A stretch of 64,000 nucleotides of DNA from positions 2,921,501-2,985,500 of the forward strand of contig NZ_JAOVZQ010000001.1 of NCBI RefSeq assembly GCF_026619435.1, read 5' to 3'. Source of the stretch: Hoeflea ulvae. Its GTDB lineage: Bacteria > Pseudomonadota > Alphaproteobacteria > Rhizobiales > Rhizobiaceae. Position numbers and translations under genes: made by a program. This document shows, in pieces, positions 27,345-35,779 of this stretch (the stretch's first letter is position 1; the number at the start of each line of letters is the position of its first letter). The notes under the pieces are model-generated. The model did not search any database. It was not told the DNA's origin and saw nothing but the letters and a program-made list of their open reading frames with translations.

Positions 27345-27656
27345 ATGACACAGCGTGTGCGAGTTTGTTCGACCAAGGATGTCGAAGAGGAAGATGTCTA
27401 TCGCTTCGACCATGCGGATCGAACCTTTGCGATCTATCACGGCCCGGACGGGTCGTTTTACGCCACTGACGGCTATTGCACCCATGAGAAGGCGCATCTG
27501 GCGGAAGGCATCGTCGACGAGTTCGAAATCGAATGCCCGCTCCATTTCGGCGCGTTCGATTACCGCACCGGCGACCCCACCGTCGCCCCGGTCTGCATTG
27601 CGCTCAAGACCTATCCGGTCGAGGTCGCAGACAGCGACGTGTTCATCCTGATCTGA
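27345..27656 (+). CDS. Rieske-type [2Fe-2S] ferredoxin (MocE-like)
   Basis: A 103-residue Rieske ferredoxin. The cluster ligands are C45-T-H47 (YCTHEKAH) and C64-P-L-H67 (ECPLHFGAF). It has the length and layout of MocE and of oxygenase-linked Rieske ferredoxins, which pass electrons from a flavoprotein reductase to an oxygenase. The start at ATG 27345 is fixed by GGGAGGA at 27332-27338. The matching reductase (31940) and membrane oxygenase (30909) are encoded 3-4 kb away in the same cluster, separated by three genes on the other strand. Cytoplasmic. Confidence 0.9.
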   Translation: MTQRVRVCSTKDVEEEDVYRFDHADRTFAIYHGPDGSFYATDGYCTHEKAHLAEGIVDEFEIECPLHFGAFDYRTGDPTVAPVCIALKTYPVEVADSDVFILI

Positions 27657-27683
27657 CGCCCGAGCCTTAAACCGGGATCAACG

Positions 27684-27716
27684 GCAAGGCCCGCCAGTCA
27701 TCCCGGCGGGCCTTGC
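27684..27716. terminator. Bidirectional hairpin between ferredoxin and purU
   Basis: Perfect 12-bp stem GCAAGGCCCGCC (27684-27695) / GGCGGGCCTTGC (27705-27716), 9-base loop, between converging genes. No T tract on either side, so termination efficiency is uncertain. Confidence 0.7.
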
Positions 27717-27755
27717 TGTATGCACTCACAATGGTCGTCTTTGCCGGGATGCTGC

Positions 27756-28640
27756 CTAGCCCATACGGTCGGATGCATAGCCGCCGGGGCTGGCCGGGAA
27801 CACCACGGTCTTGTTGCCGTTCAAAAACACCCGGTGGTGAATATGAGCGTGGATGGCGCGCGCAAAGACTTGCGCCTCGACATCGCGCCCGAGCGCAACA
27901 TAGTCGGCGGCACTTTGCGCATGGGTGACGCGGATGATGTCCTGTTCGATGATCGGACCCTCGTCGAGATCGGCGGTGACATAATGGGCGGTGGCGCCGA
28001 TCAGCTTCACGCCGCGCACATAGGCCTGTTTGTAGGGATTGGCGCCCTTGAAGCCGGGCAGGAAGGAATGGTGGATATTGATGATCCGGCCCGACATTTT
28101 CCGGCACATCTCGTCACTCAGGATCTGCATGTAGCGGGCCAGCACGATCAGTTCCGCCTCGGTGTCGCTGACCACTTTGAGGATCTGCGCCTCGGCCTGC
28201 GGCTTGTTCTCCGGCGTCACATTGATGTGGTGAAACGGGATACCGTGGCTTTCGACCACGCCTTGGTAGTCGGTGTGGTTGGAGATGACCGCGACGATCT
28301 CGATCGGCAACGCGCCGATGCGGTACCGGTACAAGATGTCGTTCAGGCAATGGCCGAAGCGTGAGACCATGATGATGATCTTCATCTTCGCCGCCTCGTC
28401 GTGAAACGCCCAGCTCATTCCGAATCTGGCTACGATCTCTGAGAACTGGGTTTCCAGGGACGCAACATCGGTGCCCTCGGGAGCGGTGAAGCTGATCCGG
28501 ATGAAGAATTTTCCGGTGTTGGTGTCATCGAACTGGGCGCTGTCGGTGATGTTGCAGCCATTCGAGGCCAGAAAGGTCGAAATCGCGGCGACGATTCCGA
28601 TCCGGGAGACACAGGAGACAGTGAGGGCGAGTTTGATCAT
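27756..28640 (-). CDS. purU: Formyltetrahydrofolate deformylase
   Basis: A 294-residue PurU. It hydrolyses 10-formyl-tetrahydrofolate to formate and tetrahydrofolate. An N-terminal ACT domain (about residues 3-80, LTVSCVSRIGIVAAISTFLA) precedes the formyltransferase-fold domain with the catalytic Asn-His motif in IINIHHSFLPGF and the Asp in GATAHYVTADLDEGPIIEQ. ATG 28640 is the family-like start; the open frame continues upstream to 28838 without support. It is the third gene of an operon behind an SDR and a PanB-like protein, a setting that points to recycling of one-carbon units from demethylation or hydroxymethyl catabolism rather than purine synthesis. Confidence 0.93.
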   Translation of the reverse strand: MIKLALTVSCVSRIGIVAAISTFLASNGCNITDSAQFDDTNTGKFFIRISFTAPEGTDVASLETQFSEIVARFGMSWAFHDEAAKMKIIIMVSRFGHCLNDILYRYRIGALPIEIVAVISNHTDYQGVVESHGIPFHHINVTPENKPQAEAQILKVVSDTEAELIVLARYMQILSDEMCRKMSGRIINIHHSFLPGFKGANPYKQAYVRGVKLIGATAHYVTADLDEGPIIEQDIIRVTHAQSAADYVALGRDVEAQVFARAIHAHIHHRVFLNGNKTVVFPASPGGYASDRMG

Positions 28641-28866
28641 TTCGGGTTTTCCTGATTGGGCTTGCCTGACGAGAGGAGCCGCCCCGGCAAACAGGGCGAG
28701 CTTTTTGCGATGGGATGATGATTGCGGCCCGGCAGCGGGTCGCGGGGCGTGAAGCGGGTTCGACAGCCGCGCAGACGGGAGCGTCAGGCGATCCGCATCT
28801 GCCAAACGTTGAAGCCGGCGTTGCGGTGGAAGCACCAAACCGCAACGCCGTCTCCAGAGGCGTCGT

Positions 28867-29694
28867 TCAGCCGATTTTTGCGAGTTCGTTCAGCAAGATG
28901 TCGAGCTCTTCAGGCTTCATGCCGGTGGTTTCGAACTTCGCCGGAAAGCTGCCTTCCAGCGACGCAGCCTTGAAGGCGTTGAGCGCATCGATGCGTGCGG
29001 CGTGCACGGCGTCATGCATGTCGGCCAGGGCGCCGAAAGCCCGGGCATGACGCGGTGCGCTGCGGGTCTCGCCACACAGGTCATTCATGAACAGGAACGA
29101 GACGTCGCCGCCGCTTCCCGAGCCGAGCGACACGCAGATCAGGCTGGTGCGCTTAGCGATCTCGGCCATGGCCGGAGCCGCAATGACTTCCGATTCGGCG
29201 GAAAACGCACCCGCATCCTCCAGGCGCTTGTAATCGCGGTACAACTCGAGGCTTTCGGCCGCAGTCTTGCCTACCGCCCGCAGGCCGCCAATTGCGACGC
29301 TCTTGCGCGGCACGAGACCCAGATGCCCCATGACCGGGATGCCTTCGCGCGCGAGTTTTTCGACAACCTTGAAGCTGCGCGGCGTGATGATGGCATCAAT
29401 GCCCAGATGCAGCAGCCGGAAGGATTCGCGCAGGATGTCCTTGTAGGTGGGGAACTCCGTCATCTTCACCGCAGCGGTGCAGAAGGTGGTGGCATTCGCC
29501 GCACGCACGATATGGGCGTTGGCGGCGTCACACACCATCATGTCGATGCCGGCTGCCTCGACGGCCCGGGCTTCCTCGGCGGTGTTGGCGGTCGTCTGGA
29601 TCAGTTTCCGGCCGGCGGCCTTGGCCTCGCGCATGCAGGCAATCGTCACCGTGCGCTGCGCGGGCTGGGCCGCGAACGTGTAGATATTCTTCAA
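28867..29694 (-). CDS. PanB-like ketopantoate hydroxymethyltransferase family protein
   Basis: A 275-residue TIM-barrel protein related to PanB. It keeps the GIPVMGHLGLVPR strand-loop (119-130), a YKDIL helix, and an acidic residue near the usual catalytic glutamate (AGAFSAESEVIAAP). The metal/substrate motifs differ: the VGDS loop reads VCDAAN (D56, no Ser), and the usual Asp and Lys that bind ketopantoate are not recognisable at FPTYKD and IITPRSF. It is therefore unlikely to be the biosynthetic PanB. Encoded 12 bases after the SDR gene and before purU, it may transfer or release a one-carbon unit with folate in a degradative route (inference). Confidence 0.75.
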   Translation of the reverse strand: MKNIYTFAAQPAQRTVTIACMREAKAAGRKLIQTTANTAEEARAVEAAGIDMMVCDAANAHIVRAANATTFCTAAVKMTEFPTYKDILRESFRLLHLGIDAIITPRSFKVVEKLAREGIPVMGHLGLVPRKSVAIGGLRAVGKTAAESLELYRDYKRLEDAGAFSAESEVIAAPAMAEIAKRTSLICVSLGSGSGGDVSFLFMNDLCGETRSAPRHARAFGALADMHDAVHAARIDALNAFKAASLEGSFPAKFETTGMKPEELDILLNELAKIG

Positions 29695-29706
29695 TGGTCT
29701 GATCCT

Positions 29707-30444
29707 TCAGCCGCGGCCGATATAGGGCATCTTGGTGGCCATGACGGTCATGAACTGGACATTGGCCGACAGCGGCAGGCTCGCCATGTGCAGAAGCGAA
29801 TCCGCGACATGCTGAACATCCATCACCGGCTCGGGCTTGATCGAGAGATCGGCCTGCGGCACCCCGCCTCCCATTTTCGCGGTCATCTCCGAGGCGGCAT
29901 TGCCGATGTCGATCTGGCCGCAGGCAATGTCATAGGGCCGGCCGTCAAGCGAAATGGTCCGTGTCAAGCCGGTGATGGCATGTTTGGAAGAGGTGTAGGG
30001 CGTCGAGCCGGGACGTGGAACGGAGGCCGAAATCGAGCCATTGTTGATGATGCGGCCACCCTTCGGATCCTGCTTGCGCATCAGGTTGAAGGCGCCACGG
30101 GCGGCCAGAAACGCGCCATACAGATTGACATTGATCACCTTGAGGAAATCCTCGGGCGGGATATCGCCGATGGGGGCCGCGGCCACGTTGTTGCCGGCAT
30201 TGTTGAACAGCACATCCAGCCGTCCGTGATCGGCCTCGACCTTCTGGTAGAGCCGGTCAACATCTTCGGGGCTGGTGATGTCGCAGGCAATGGCAGAGCC
30301 GCCCGACATCAGGCCGACGGTCTCTTCCAGCGCGTCAAGGCGCCGCCCGGTGACAATCACGTGGTAGCCGTTCTGCGACAGCGTGATTGCGCAGGCGCGT
30401 CCGATTCCGGAGCCACCGCCGGTGACCAATGCAATTTTCGTCAT
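29707..30444 (-). CDS. Short-chain dehydrogenase/reductase
   Basis: A 245-residue classical SDR. The cofactor motif TGGGSGIG is at residues 9-16, NNAG in LFNNAGNNVA, the catalytic serine in NGSISAS, and Y-x3-K in YTSSKHAITG. ATG 30444, preceded by GGGAGAG, is used rather than TTG 30459. It heads a minus-strand operon with the panB-like gene (12-base gap) and purU, divergent from the membrane oxygenase gene. It probably oxidises an alcohol intermediate of the same pathway; the NAD/NADP choice is not clear (the segment after the second strand reads TGRRLD, which would favour NADP). Confidence 0.88.
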   Translation of the reverse strand: MTKIALVTGGGSGIGRACAITLSQNGYHVIVTGRRLDALEETVGLMSGGSAIACDITSPEDVDRLYQKVEADHGRLDVLFNNAGNNVAAAPIGDIPPEDFLKVINVNLYGAFLAARGAFNLMRKQDPKGGRIINNGSISASVPRPGSTPYTSSKHAITGLTRTISLDGRPYDIACGQIDIGNAASEMTAKMGGGVPQADLSIKPEPVMDVQHVADSLLHMASLPLSANVQFMTVMATKMPYIGRG

Positions 30445-30908
30445 CTTTTTCTCTCCCAAATAGATAGTTGTTTCAGTGTTTTGGTTGATTTGTCTGAGGT
30501 AAAATATTACCCGAGCGAAACAGGTTCATGCGACGGTCGATCGCCGCAGATCTGCCGGCAGGATCGCGGTTGAGTGCCCCATTGTAAATATCGCGAGGCG
30601 CGCGTGGAGCTTTTCCGGCCATAACCGGTTCGGGAAATCTCAGCCACGGCAGCAATCGGAAGCCGACGAGCCTTTGCCCGGATCGAACCACGGCGGAGGG
30701 CTTTGCTGGGTAGTAAGGTCTGGTTCGTCATGTCCGGCGAAGCTCTTGAGCTGGTTTGACGCGACCTTACCGCAAAATGTATCGAACACAAGAATTTTCG
30801 ATTTAATTCCACATATTCGATTAATAGACAAAGTTTCGAAAGTTATTGACTCGGTTTTGCGAACCGCTATTTTGGCGCCAGCAGAATCCCCAACCTCAGG
30901 AGACCCCC
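30445..30908. promoter_or_regulatory. Divergent promoter region of the oxygenase cluster
   Basis: A 464-base region between the SDR operon and the oxygenase operon with no real gene. It contains the dyad GGTAA-AATA-TTACC (30498-30511) near the SDR side and, on the other side, an AT-rich stretch with TTTCGAAA at 30834-30841 plus two related half-sites (ATTTTCGATT, ATATTCGATT at about 30794 and 30813). TTGGCGCCAG at 30872-30881 resembles CTGGCGCCAG at 27251-27260, before the ferredoxin gene. Confidence 0.55.
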
Positions 30909-31943
30909 GTGGCCAAACCCAAAACCACTATTGACGAGCACGGACAGGTCCGCGACCGTCGCGGCGAATGGCGGTCCGGGCGCAAGGTCTCACTCGAACC
31001 GCTGTTCGACAGGCCCTGGGAGATCAAGGCGCTGCTGCGCTGGATGTTCGGCTTTCCCGGCATGCTCTATCCCTGGTTTGCAATCTACATGGCGGTGATC
31101 GGCGTCTCCTATGCCTATTTCACTCCGGAATTTGCGGTGATGCAGAGCTGGGACTGGCGCTGGGTCGCCGAGATCACCATCCGCAACATCGTCATCATCA
31201 CGCTGTGGAACGGGGCCTTCCATCTCTGGTTCATCAAGTACCAGATGCAGGGCCGCAAGAAAAAATACAACGGCAGCTGGATGTCGAAGAACAATCCGAC
31301 CTTCCTGTTCAGCGATCAGGTCTGGGACAATGTGTTCTGGTCCTATTCCGGCGTGTTGTTCTGGAGCGCCTATGAATGCGGCATGTGGTGGGCCTATGCC
31401 AATGACATGCTGCCCTTCATCAGCTTCCAGTCCAACCCGGTCTGGTTTGTGCTGGCCATGCTGCTGGTGCCGTTCTGGCGCAATTTCCATTTTTACTGGA
31501 TTCACCGGCTGATCCACTGGAAGCCGCTCTATGACTATGTGCACTACCTGCACCACAAGAACGTCAATGTCGGCCCCTGGTCGGGCATGGCGATGCACCC
31601 GATCGAGCACCTGCTCTATTTCAGCTGCATCCTGATCCATGTCGTGGTGCCGTCGCATCCGCTGCACATGATGTTTAACGCCTTCCAGACAGGCCTCGGG
31701 CCCGCCGTCAGCCACTCCGGCTTTGACGAGATTGTCTTTGGCGACGAGATGGCGCTGCAGACCGATCGCTACATGCATTATCTGCATCACCGCTTTCACA
31801 ATGTGAATTTCGGCGAGAGCAACATGCCCCTGGACAAGTGGTTCGGCAGCCTTCACGACGGCACGCCGGAGGCCGACGCGCATTTCCGGCAGGTGCATAT
31901 CGAACGGGTCAAGACCCAGCAGGCAAAGGCCGAAGGCCAATGA
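30909..31943 (+). CDS. Membrane di-iron oxygenase (sterol desaturase/fatty acid hydroxylase family)
   Basis: A 344-residue integral membrane protein with about four hydrophobic segments and the eight-histidine pattern of the FA_hydroxylase family (PF04116): HRLIHWKP, YVHYLHHKN, HPIEHLLY and YMHYLHHRFHNVNFG. Such enzymes hold a non-haem di-iron centre and insert oxygen into, or desaturate, a substrate at the membrane face. Start: GTG 30909, seven bases after AGGAG. The reductase gene overlaps its stop (ATGA), and a Rieske ferredoxin lies in the cluster, giving a three-component oxygenase. The substrate is unknown; a link to rhizopine-type (mocDEF) demethylation is by analogy only. Confidence 0.88.
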   Translation: MAKPKTTIDEHGQVRDRRGEWRSGRKVSLEPLFDRPWEIKALLRWMFGFPGMLYPWFAIYMAVIGVSYAYFTPEFAVMQSWDWRWVAEITIRNIVIITLWNGAFHLWFIKYQMQGRKKKYNGSWMSKNNPTFLFSDQVWDNVFWSYSGVLFWSAYECGMWWAYANDMLPFISFQSNPVWFVLAMLLVPFWRNFHFYWIHRLIHWKPLYDYVHYLHHKNVNVGPWSGMAMHPIEHLLYFSCILIHVVVPSHPLHMMFNAFQTGLGPAVSHSGFDEIVFGDEMALQTDRYMHYLHHRFHNVNFGESNMPLDKWFGSLHDGTPEADAHFRQVHIERVKTQQAKAEGQ

Positions 31944-33157
31944 CCGCGCTGTCACTCGTGATCATCGGCGCCGGCCATACGGCCGTCCGGGCGGCTCTGT
32001 CAGCACGCGAAGCCGGACATGCCGGCGCGATCACCATGATCGCAGGCGAAGGCGTGGACGAGCCTTATGAGCGGCCGCCGCTGTCCAAATGGTCCGGTGA
32101 CCCGGCCCCGCGGCCGATTGTGTCTGCCGAGCAGTTGGCGGCAGCCGAGATCGTACGGATCCCCGGCATGGTCACCGCGGTCAATGCGGAAGAGCGTGTC
32201 GTGACGCTCGAGGATGGCCGGACAATCGCCTATGACAAATTGCTTCTGGCCACGGGCGCCCGCGCCCGCCGGCTCGATCCCGCTGTCGCGGCTGGTGCGC
32301 CGGTCCACTATCTGCGCGATATGGCCGACGCTGCAGCCCTTCGGGCCGCAGCAGATTCGGCAAGCTCCGCGATCATCATCGGCGGCGGCTTTATCGGGCT
32401 GGAACTGGCCGCCAGTCTCCGCGCTATGGATATCGCTGTCGATGTGCTTGAGATGGAGCCGCGCCTGCTCTCGCGGGCGATTACCCCGGAAGTGGCGTGC
32501 ATCGTCCAGGATCTGCATGTGGGAAACGGCGTCCAATTTCATTTCGGTGCACAGGTTTCCCATATCACTGCCAACACTGTTGTGTTGGAAAATGGCTCCG
32601 AACTCAGCGCCGATCTTCTGATTGCCGGCGTGGGGTCGATTCCCGACACGGCGCTGGCCCAGAGCGCCGGTTTGACGGTCGACAATGGCATTGTTGTCGA
32701 TGCGCATCTGCGCACCAGTGATCCGAACATCTTTGCCGCAGGCGACTGCTGCTCGTTTCCGCTCTATGGCGACACCAGCCGCATGACACGGCTTGAATCC
32801 TGGCAGACCGCCGGCGATCAGGGCGCGCTTGCCGGGCGCAACATGGCAGGCGATGCGCCGGAGGCATTCGGTTCGGTGCCGTGGTTCTGGTCCAATCAAT
32901 ATGACCATGTGTTGCAGGTTGCGGGTCTTGCGGCACCCGAGGCCGGGATCATCTCGCGTTCCTACGCAGCCGACCACCATGTCAGTTTCAGCTGCAATCC
33001 GGACGGCACGCTGGCCTGTGCCTGCGGGATCGCGCCGGGCGCAAAAATCGCCAAGGACATCCGCTTTTCATCCAAGCTGATCGAGGCCGGCGCGCGAGTC
33101 GACGGCGCCAGCCTTGGCGATCCGCAGATTGCGCTGAAATCACTTTTGCAACGCTGA
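31940..33157 (+). CDS. Ferredoxin reductase (NAD(P)H, FAD)
   Basis: A 405-residue flavoprotein of the BphA4/rubredoxin reductase-like family. FAD-binding IIGAGHTAVRAA is at the N-terminus, NAD-binding IIIGGGFIGLELA in the middle, the FAD-anchoring NIFAAGDCCSFP further on, and a C-terminal reductase domain (VPWFWSNQYDHVLQVAG). It moves electrons from NAD(P)H to the Rieske ferredoxin. The start codon overlaps the oxygenase stop by four bases, so translation is coupled. The 2-hydroxyacid dehydrogenase gene follows 15 bases later. Confidence 0.92.
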   Translation: MTALSLVIIGAGHTAVRAALSAREAGHAGAITMIAGEGVDEPYERPPLSKWSGDPAPRPIVSAEQLAAAEIVRIPGMVTAVNAEERVVTLEDGRTIAYDKLLLATGARARRLDPAVAAGAPVHYLRDMADAAALRAAADSASSAIIIGGGFIGLELAASLRAMDIAVDVLEMEPRLLSRAITPEVACIVQDLHVGNGVQFHFGAQVSHITANTVVLENGSELSADLLIAGVGSIPDTALAQSAGLTVDNGIVVDAHLRTSDPNIFAAGDCCSFPLYGDTSRMTRLESWQTAGDQGALAGRNMAGDAPEAFGSVPWFWSNQYDHVLQVAGLAAPEAGIISRSYAADHHVSFSCNPDGTLACACGIAPGAKIAKDIRFSSKLIEAGARVDGASLGDPQIALKSLLQR

Positions 33158-33172
33158 CCAACAGGTATCTTG

Positions 33173-34116
33173 ATGACCAAACCCTATTTGCTGACTTTCG
33201 AGACCTATGATGACTGGGACGTCGAGCCGATGCAGGCCGGCTACACCGTCGTCCGGATGCCGGCCAGCGGCAAAATTGCAGACCTGCCGGCCGATGTGAC
33301 GCCGCAGATCACCGCGATTGCCTTTCGCGGCCATTCCAGACTCGGGCCGGACATCATCGATGCCCTGCCCAATCTCGGCCTCATTGCCAATTATGGCGTC
33401 GGTTACGACACCATCGATGTTGCCCATGCGAGTGCCAAAGGCATCAAGGTCACCAACACGCCGGATGTCTTGACCGATGATGTCGCCGATCTGTCGGTCG
33501 GCATGATCATTGCCCAGTCGCGCGGCATGCTGGGGGCATCAGAGTGGATCCGATCCGGCAACTGGGCCGCCAATGGCCCCTACGCGCTGCAAACCAAGGT
33601 GTCTGGAAAGAAGGTCGGCGTCGTCGGTCTTGGCCGCGTCGGCCAGGCGATTGCCGAGCGGCTTCAACCCTTCAAGGTCGAACTGCATTATTACGAACTC
33701 TCCCCCGGGACACGCCCGGCTGGACCCGGCATGACGATCTGGTGGACATGGCAAACGCCGTCGAAATCCTGGTTGTCTGCCTCTCCGGCGGTCCTGCGAC
33801 CTCCGGCTTGATCAACCGCCAGGTCATTGAGGCGCTCGGGCCCAACGGACTTCTGGTCAACACCTCGCGCGGCACCAATGTCGATGAAGCAGCCCTGCTG
33901 ACCGCACTCGAAAGCGGCGCACTCGGGGCGGCGGCCCTTGATGTGTTTCTCAACGAGCCCAACATCGATCCGCGCTTTCTCGCGCTCGACAATGTACTTG
34001 TGCAGCCGCACCAGTCCTCGGGCACGGTGGAAACCCGCAAGACGATGGGTCAATTGCAGCGCGCCAATCCGGCGGCCTATTTTGCCGGAGAGCCGCTGGT
34101 CACACCGGTCAACTAG
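33173..34116 (+). pseudogene. D-2-hydroxyacid dehydrogenase, broken by a -1 frameshift
   Basis: The first frame (33173 to about 33706) encodes the N-terminal catalytic half and the Rossmann motif VGVVGLGRVGQAIAERL. The second frame (to 34116) encodes the rest, including the catalytic-Arg region NTSRGTNVDEAAL, the glutamate in DVFLNEPN and the histidine in VLVQPHQSSGT. Adding one C to the run at 33702-33706 gives ELSPRDTPGW and a continuous 314-residue protein, the normal family length. It closes the oxygenase operon and may reduce or oxidise a 2-keto/2-hydroxy acid made by the pathway. Error or fresh mutation cannot be told apart here. Confidence 0.8.
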
Positions 34117-34149
34117 AGACGTCCATCTTCCGTTCGAAAATGAACGGGG

Positions 34150-35166
34150 CTAGGTGGTGTTTCCCTGGATGAAGTCGAGCTCGACATTGTAGCTTTTCGG
34201 CTCGCCGCTGTCTTCGATCAGGTTCAGCAAGGCGCCTGCCGCCGCCTCGCCGATGAAACGGCGGGGCGCGTTGATCGTGGTCAGCCGGGTGCGGATGGTC
34301 TGCAAGGTTGCGGTGCCGTTGAAGCCGGCAGCCGCCACCTGTCCGGGAACATCGATCGAGTTGTCATAGAGCCAGGACAGACCGCCGATCGCCATGGCAT
34401 CATTGAGATACTGGATGGCGTCGGTGTCGGGCCATTTCGCCAGAAGCGTTTCGGTCAGTGTCCGTCCGCTCGGCGTCTGCCGTGGCGCAGTGGCGGAAAT
34501 TTCGGTGCGTACGCTTCTACCCGCAGCCGCAAGCGTGTCGCGAAAACCCTCAAATCTCTGCCGCGCACAGACATCGAGCTCGAGTTCGGATCCGACATAG
34601 GCAATGTTCGAAAACCCCTTTGCCAGGAAATGCTCGGCCATCATCTGACCGGCCAGGCGATGGGAAAGCCCGACGGTGCAGTCGCCGACCTGACTCTCGG
34701 AATCCCAGATCGAGATCATCGGACAGCGCCGCCGCTCGAGCAGCGTCCTTGTCTTGTCGAGCCGGTTCATCCCGCCGCTGACGATCAGGCCGGCGGGCTG
34801 CATCTGCATGATGGTCGACAGGATTTCATATTCGACCTGCGGATCGAACAGGGTTTCTCCGATCAGCGTGCTCAGCCCCTTCGGCCTGATGACGCTGTTG
34901 GTGCCGCTCAGGACTTCGGCAAAAACGCTGTCGGATGCGGACGGAATCACGATGCCGATGATCTCGCTTCGTTGCGAACTCAGCGACCCGGCGAGCGAGT
35001 TCTTGACGTAACCGAGTTCTTCGACGGCGCCGAGGATCTTGGCGCGGGTGTCGGCGGAAATGCTGCCGGTGTTACGCAGCGCCTTGGAAACCGTCATACG
35101 GCTCACACCCGCCCGCGCGGCGACTTCCGCCAGTGTTACATTGGACCGTTTCGTCGGTTTGCTCAT
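34150..35166 (-). CDS. LacI-family regulator (GntR/IdnR-like)
   Basis: A 338-residue repressor. An N-terminal LacI HTH with hinge (VTLAEVAARAGVSRMTVSKALRN, then LGYVKNSLAGSLSS) is followed by a periplasmic-binding-like sensor domain (IIGIVIPSASDSVFAEVL onward). It resembles regulators of gluconate/idonate use. It is divergent from the TRAP operon with the palindrome AGGTTATCGATAACCT between them; the identical palindrome stands before the idnO/idnD pair, so it probably controls both and responds to a sugar acid. Its 3' end faces the hydroxyacid dehydrogenase gene 33 bases away. Confidence 0.9.
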   Translation of the reverse strand: MSKPTKRSNVTLAEVAARAGVSRMTVSKALRNTGSISADTRAKILGAVEELGYVKNSLAGSLSSQRSEIIGIVIPSASDSVFAEVLSGTNSVIRPKGLSTLIGETLFDPQVEYEILSTIMQMQPAGLIVSGGMNRLDKTRTLLERRRCPMISIWDSESQVGDCTVGLSHRLAGQMMAEHFLAKGFSNIAYVGSELELDVCARQRFEGFRDTLAAAGRSVRTEISATAPRQTPSGRTLTETLLAKWPDTDAIQYLNDAMAIGGLSWLYDNSIDVPGQVAAAGFNGTATLQTIRTRLTTINAPRRFIGEAAAGALLNLIEDSGEPKSYNVELDFIQGNTT

Positions 35167-35236
35167 CTGTGGATTCAGTCCCGTAAATGTCTCGGTTCAA
35201 AGCTATAGCAGCTTGCATTGCGCTCGCAACACGAAT

Positions 35237-35252
35237 AGGTTATCGATAACCT
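35237..35252. promoter_or_regulatory. LacI-type operator AGGTTATCGATAACCT (copy 1)
   Basis: Perfect 16-bp palindrome with the central CG typical of LacI-family operators, located 29 bases before the dctQ start and 70 bases before the LacI gene start. Identical to the site at 39607-39622. Confidence 0.85.
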
Positions 35253-35281
35253 TAGTATGGTCCTCGGGAGGAGGAATTGCA

Positions 35282-35779
35282 ATGGCGCTGCAAACAGTCA
35301 AACGGCTGCTCAATCTGCTTTGGCGCTTCATCGACATCGTCATGGCGGTGTTGATGGGCCTGATGATCTGTCTCGTTTTCACCAATGTCGTGCTGCGCTA
35401 TGGCTTCTCCTCGGGCCTGCGTCCGTCCGTCGAGCTGTCGCGCCTGGGCTTCGTCTGGATCGTCATGCTCGGATCGGTCGTCGTGCTCAGACGGGGCGAG
35501 CACCTGGCGATTTCCGATGTCGCCGAGGGCCTCTTCCCCCGCCTGGTTCCTGTCCTTCAGAAAATCTCCTGGGCCGTCATCCTGCTGTCTGTGAGCCTGC
35601 TGTTCTGGGGCGCCACCAAACAGGCGCTGGCCAATTGGAACAACATGTCGCAACTGACCGGCCTGCCCAAGGGCCTGCTCTATGTCCCGGGCGGCATTGC
35701 AGGCTTTCTGATGATGTTCATCGCGCTCAAGCACATATTCTTTCCCAACCTGTTCAAGGAAGATGAGCAACAACCATGA
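35282..35779 (+). CDS. TRAP transporter small permease (DctQ type)
   Basis: A 165-residue membrane protein with four helices (FIDIVMAVLMGLMICLVFTNV, SRLGFVWIVMLGSVVVL, ISWAVILLSVSLLFWG, YVPGGIAGFLMMFIALKH), the standard DctQ layout including the RYGFSSGLRPSVELSR loop. ATG 35282 follows GGGAGGAGGAATT. It overlaps dctM by four bases (ATGA). Part of a sugar-acid TRAP importer under the LacI operator upstream. Confidence 0.92.
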   Translation: MALQTVKRLLNLLWRFIDIVMAVLMGLMICLVFTNVVLRYGFSSGLRPSVELSRLGFVWIVMLGSVVVLRRGEHLAISDVAEGLFPRLVPVLQKISWAVILLSVSLLFWGATKQALANWNNMSQLTGLPKGLLYVPGGIAGFLMMFIALKHIFFPNLFKEDEQQP

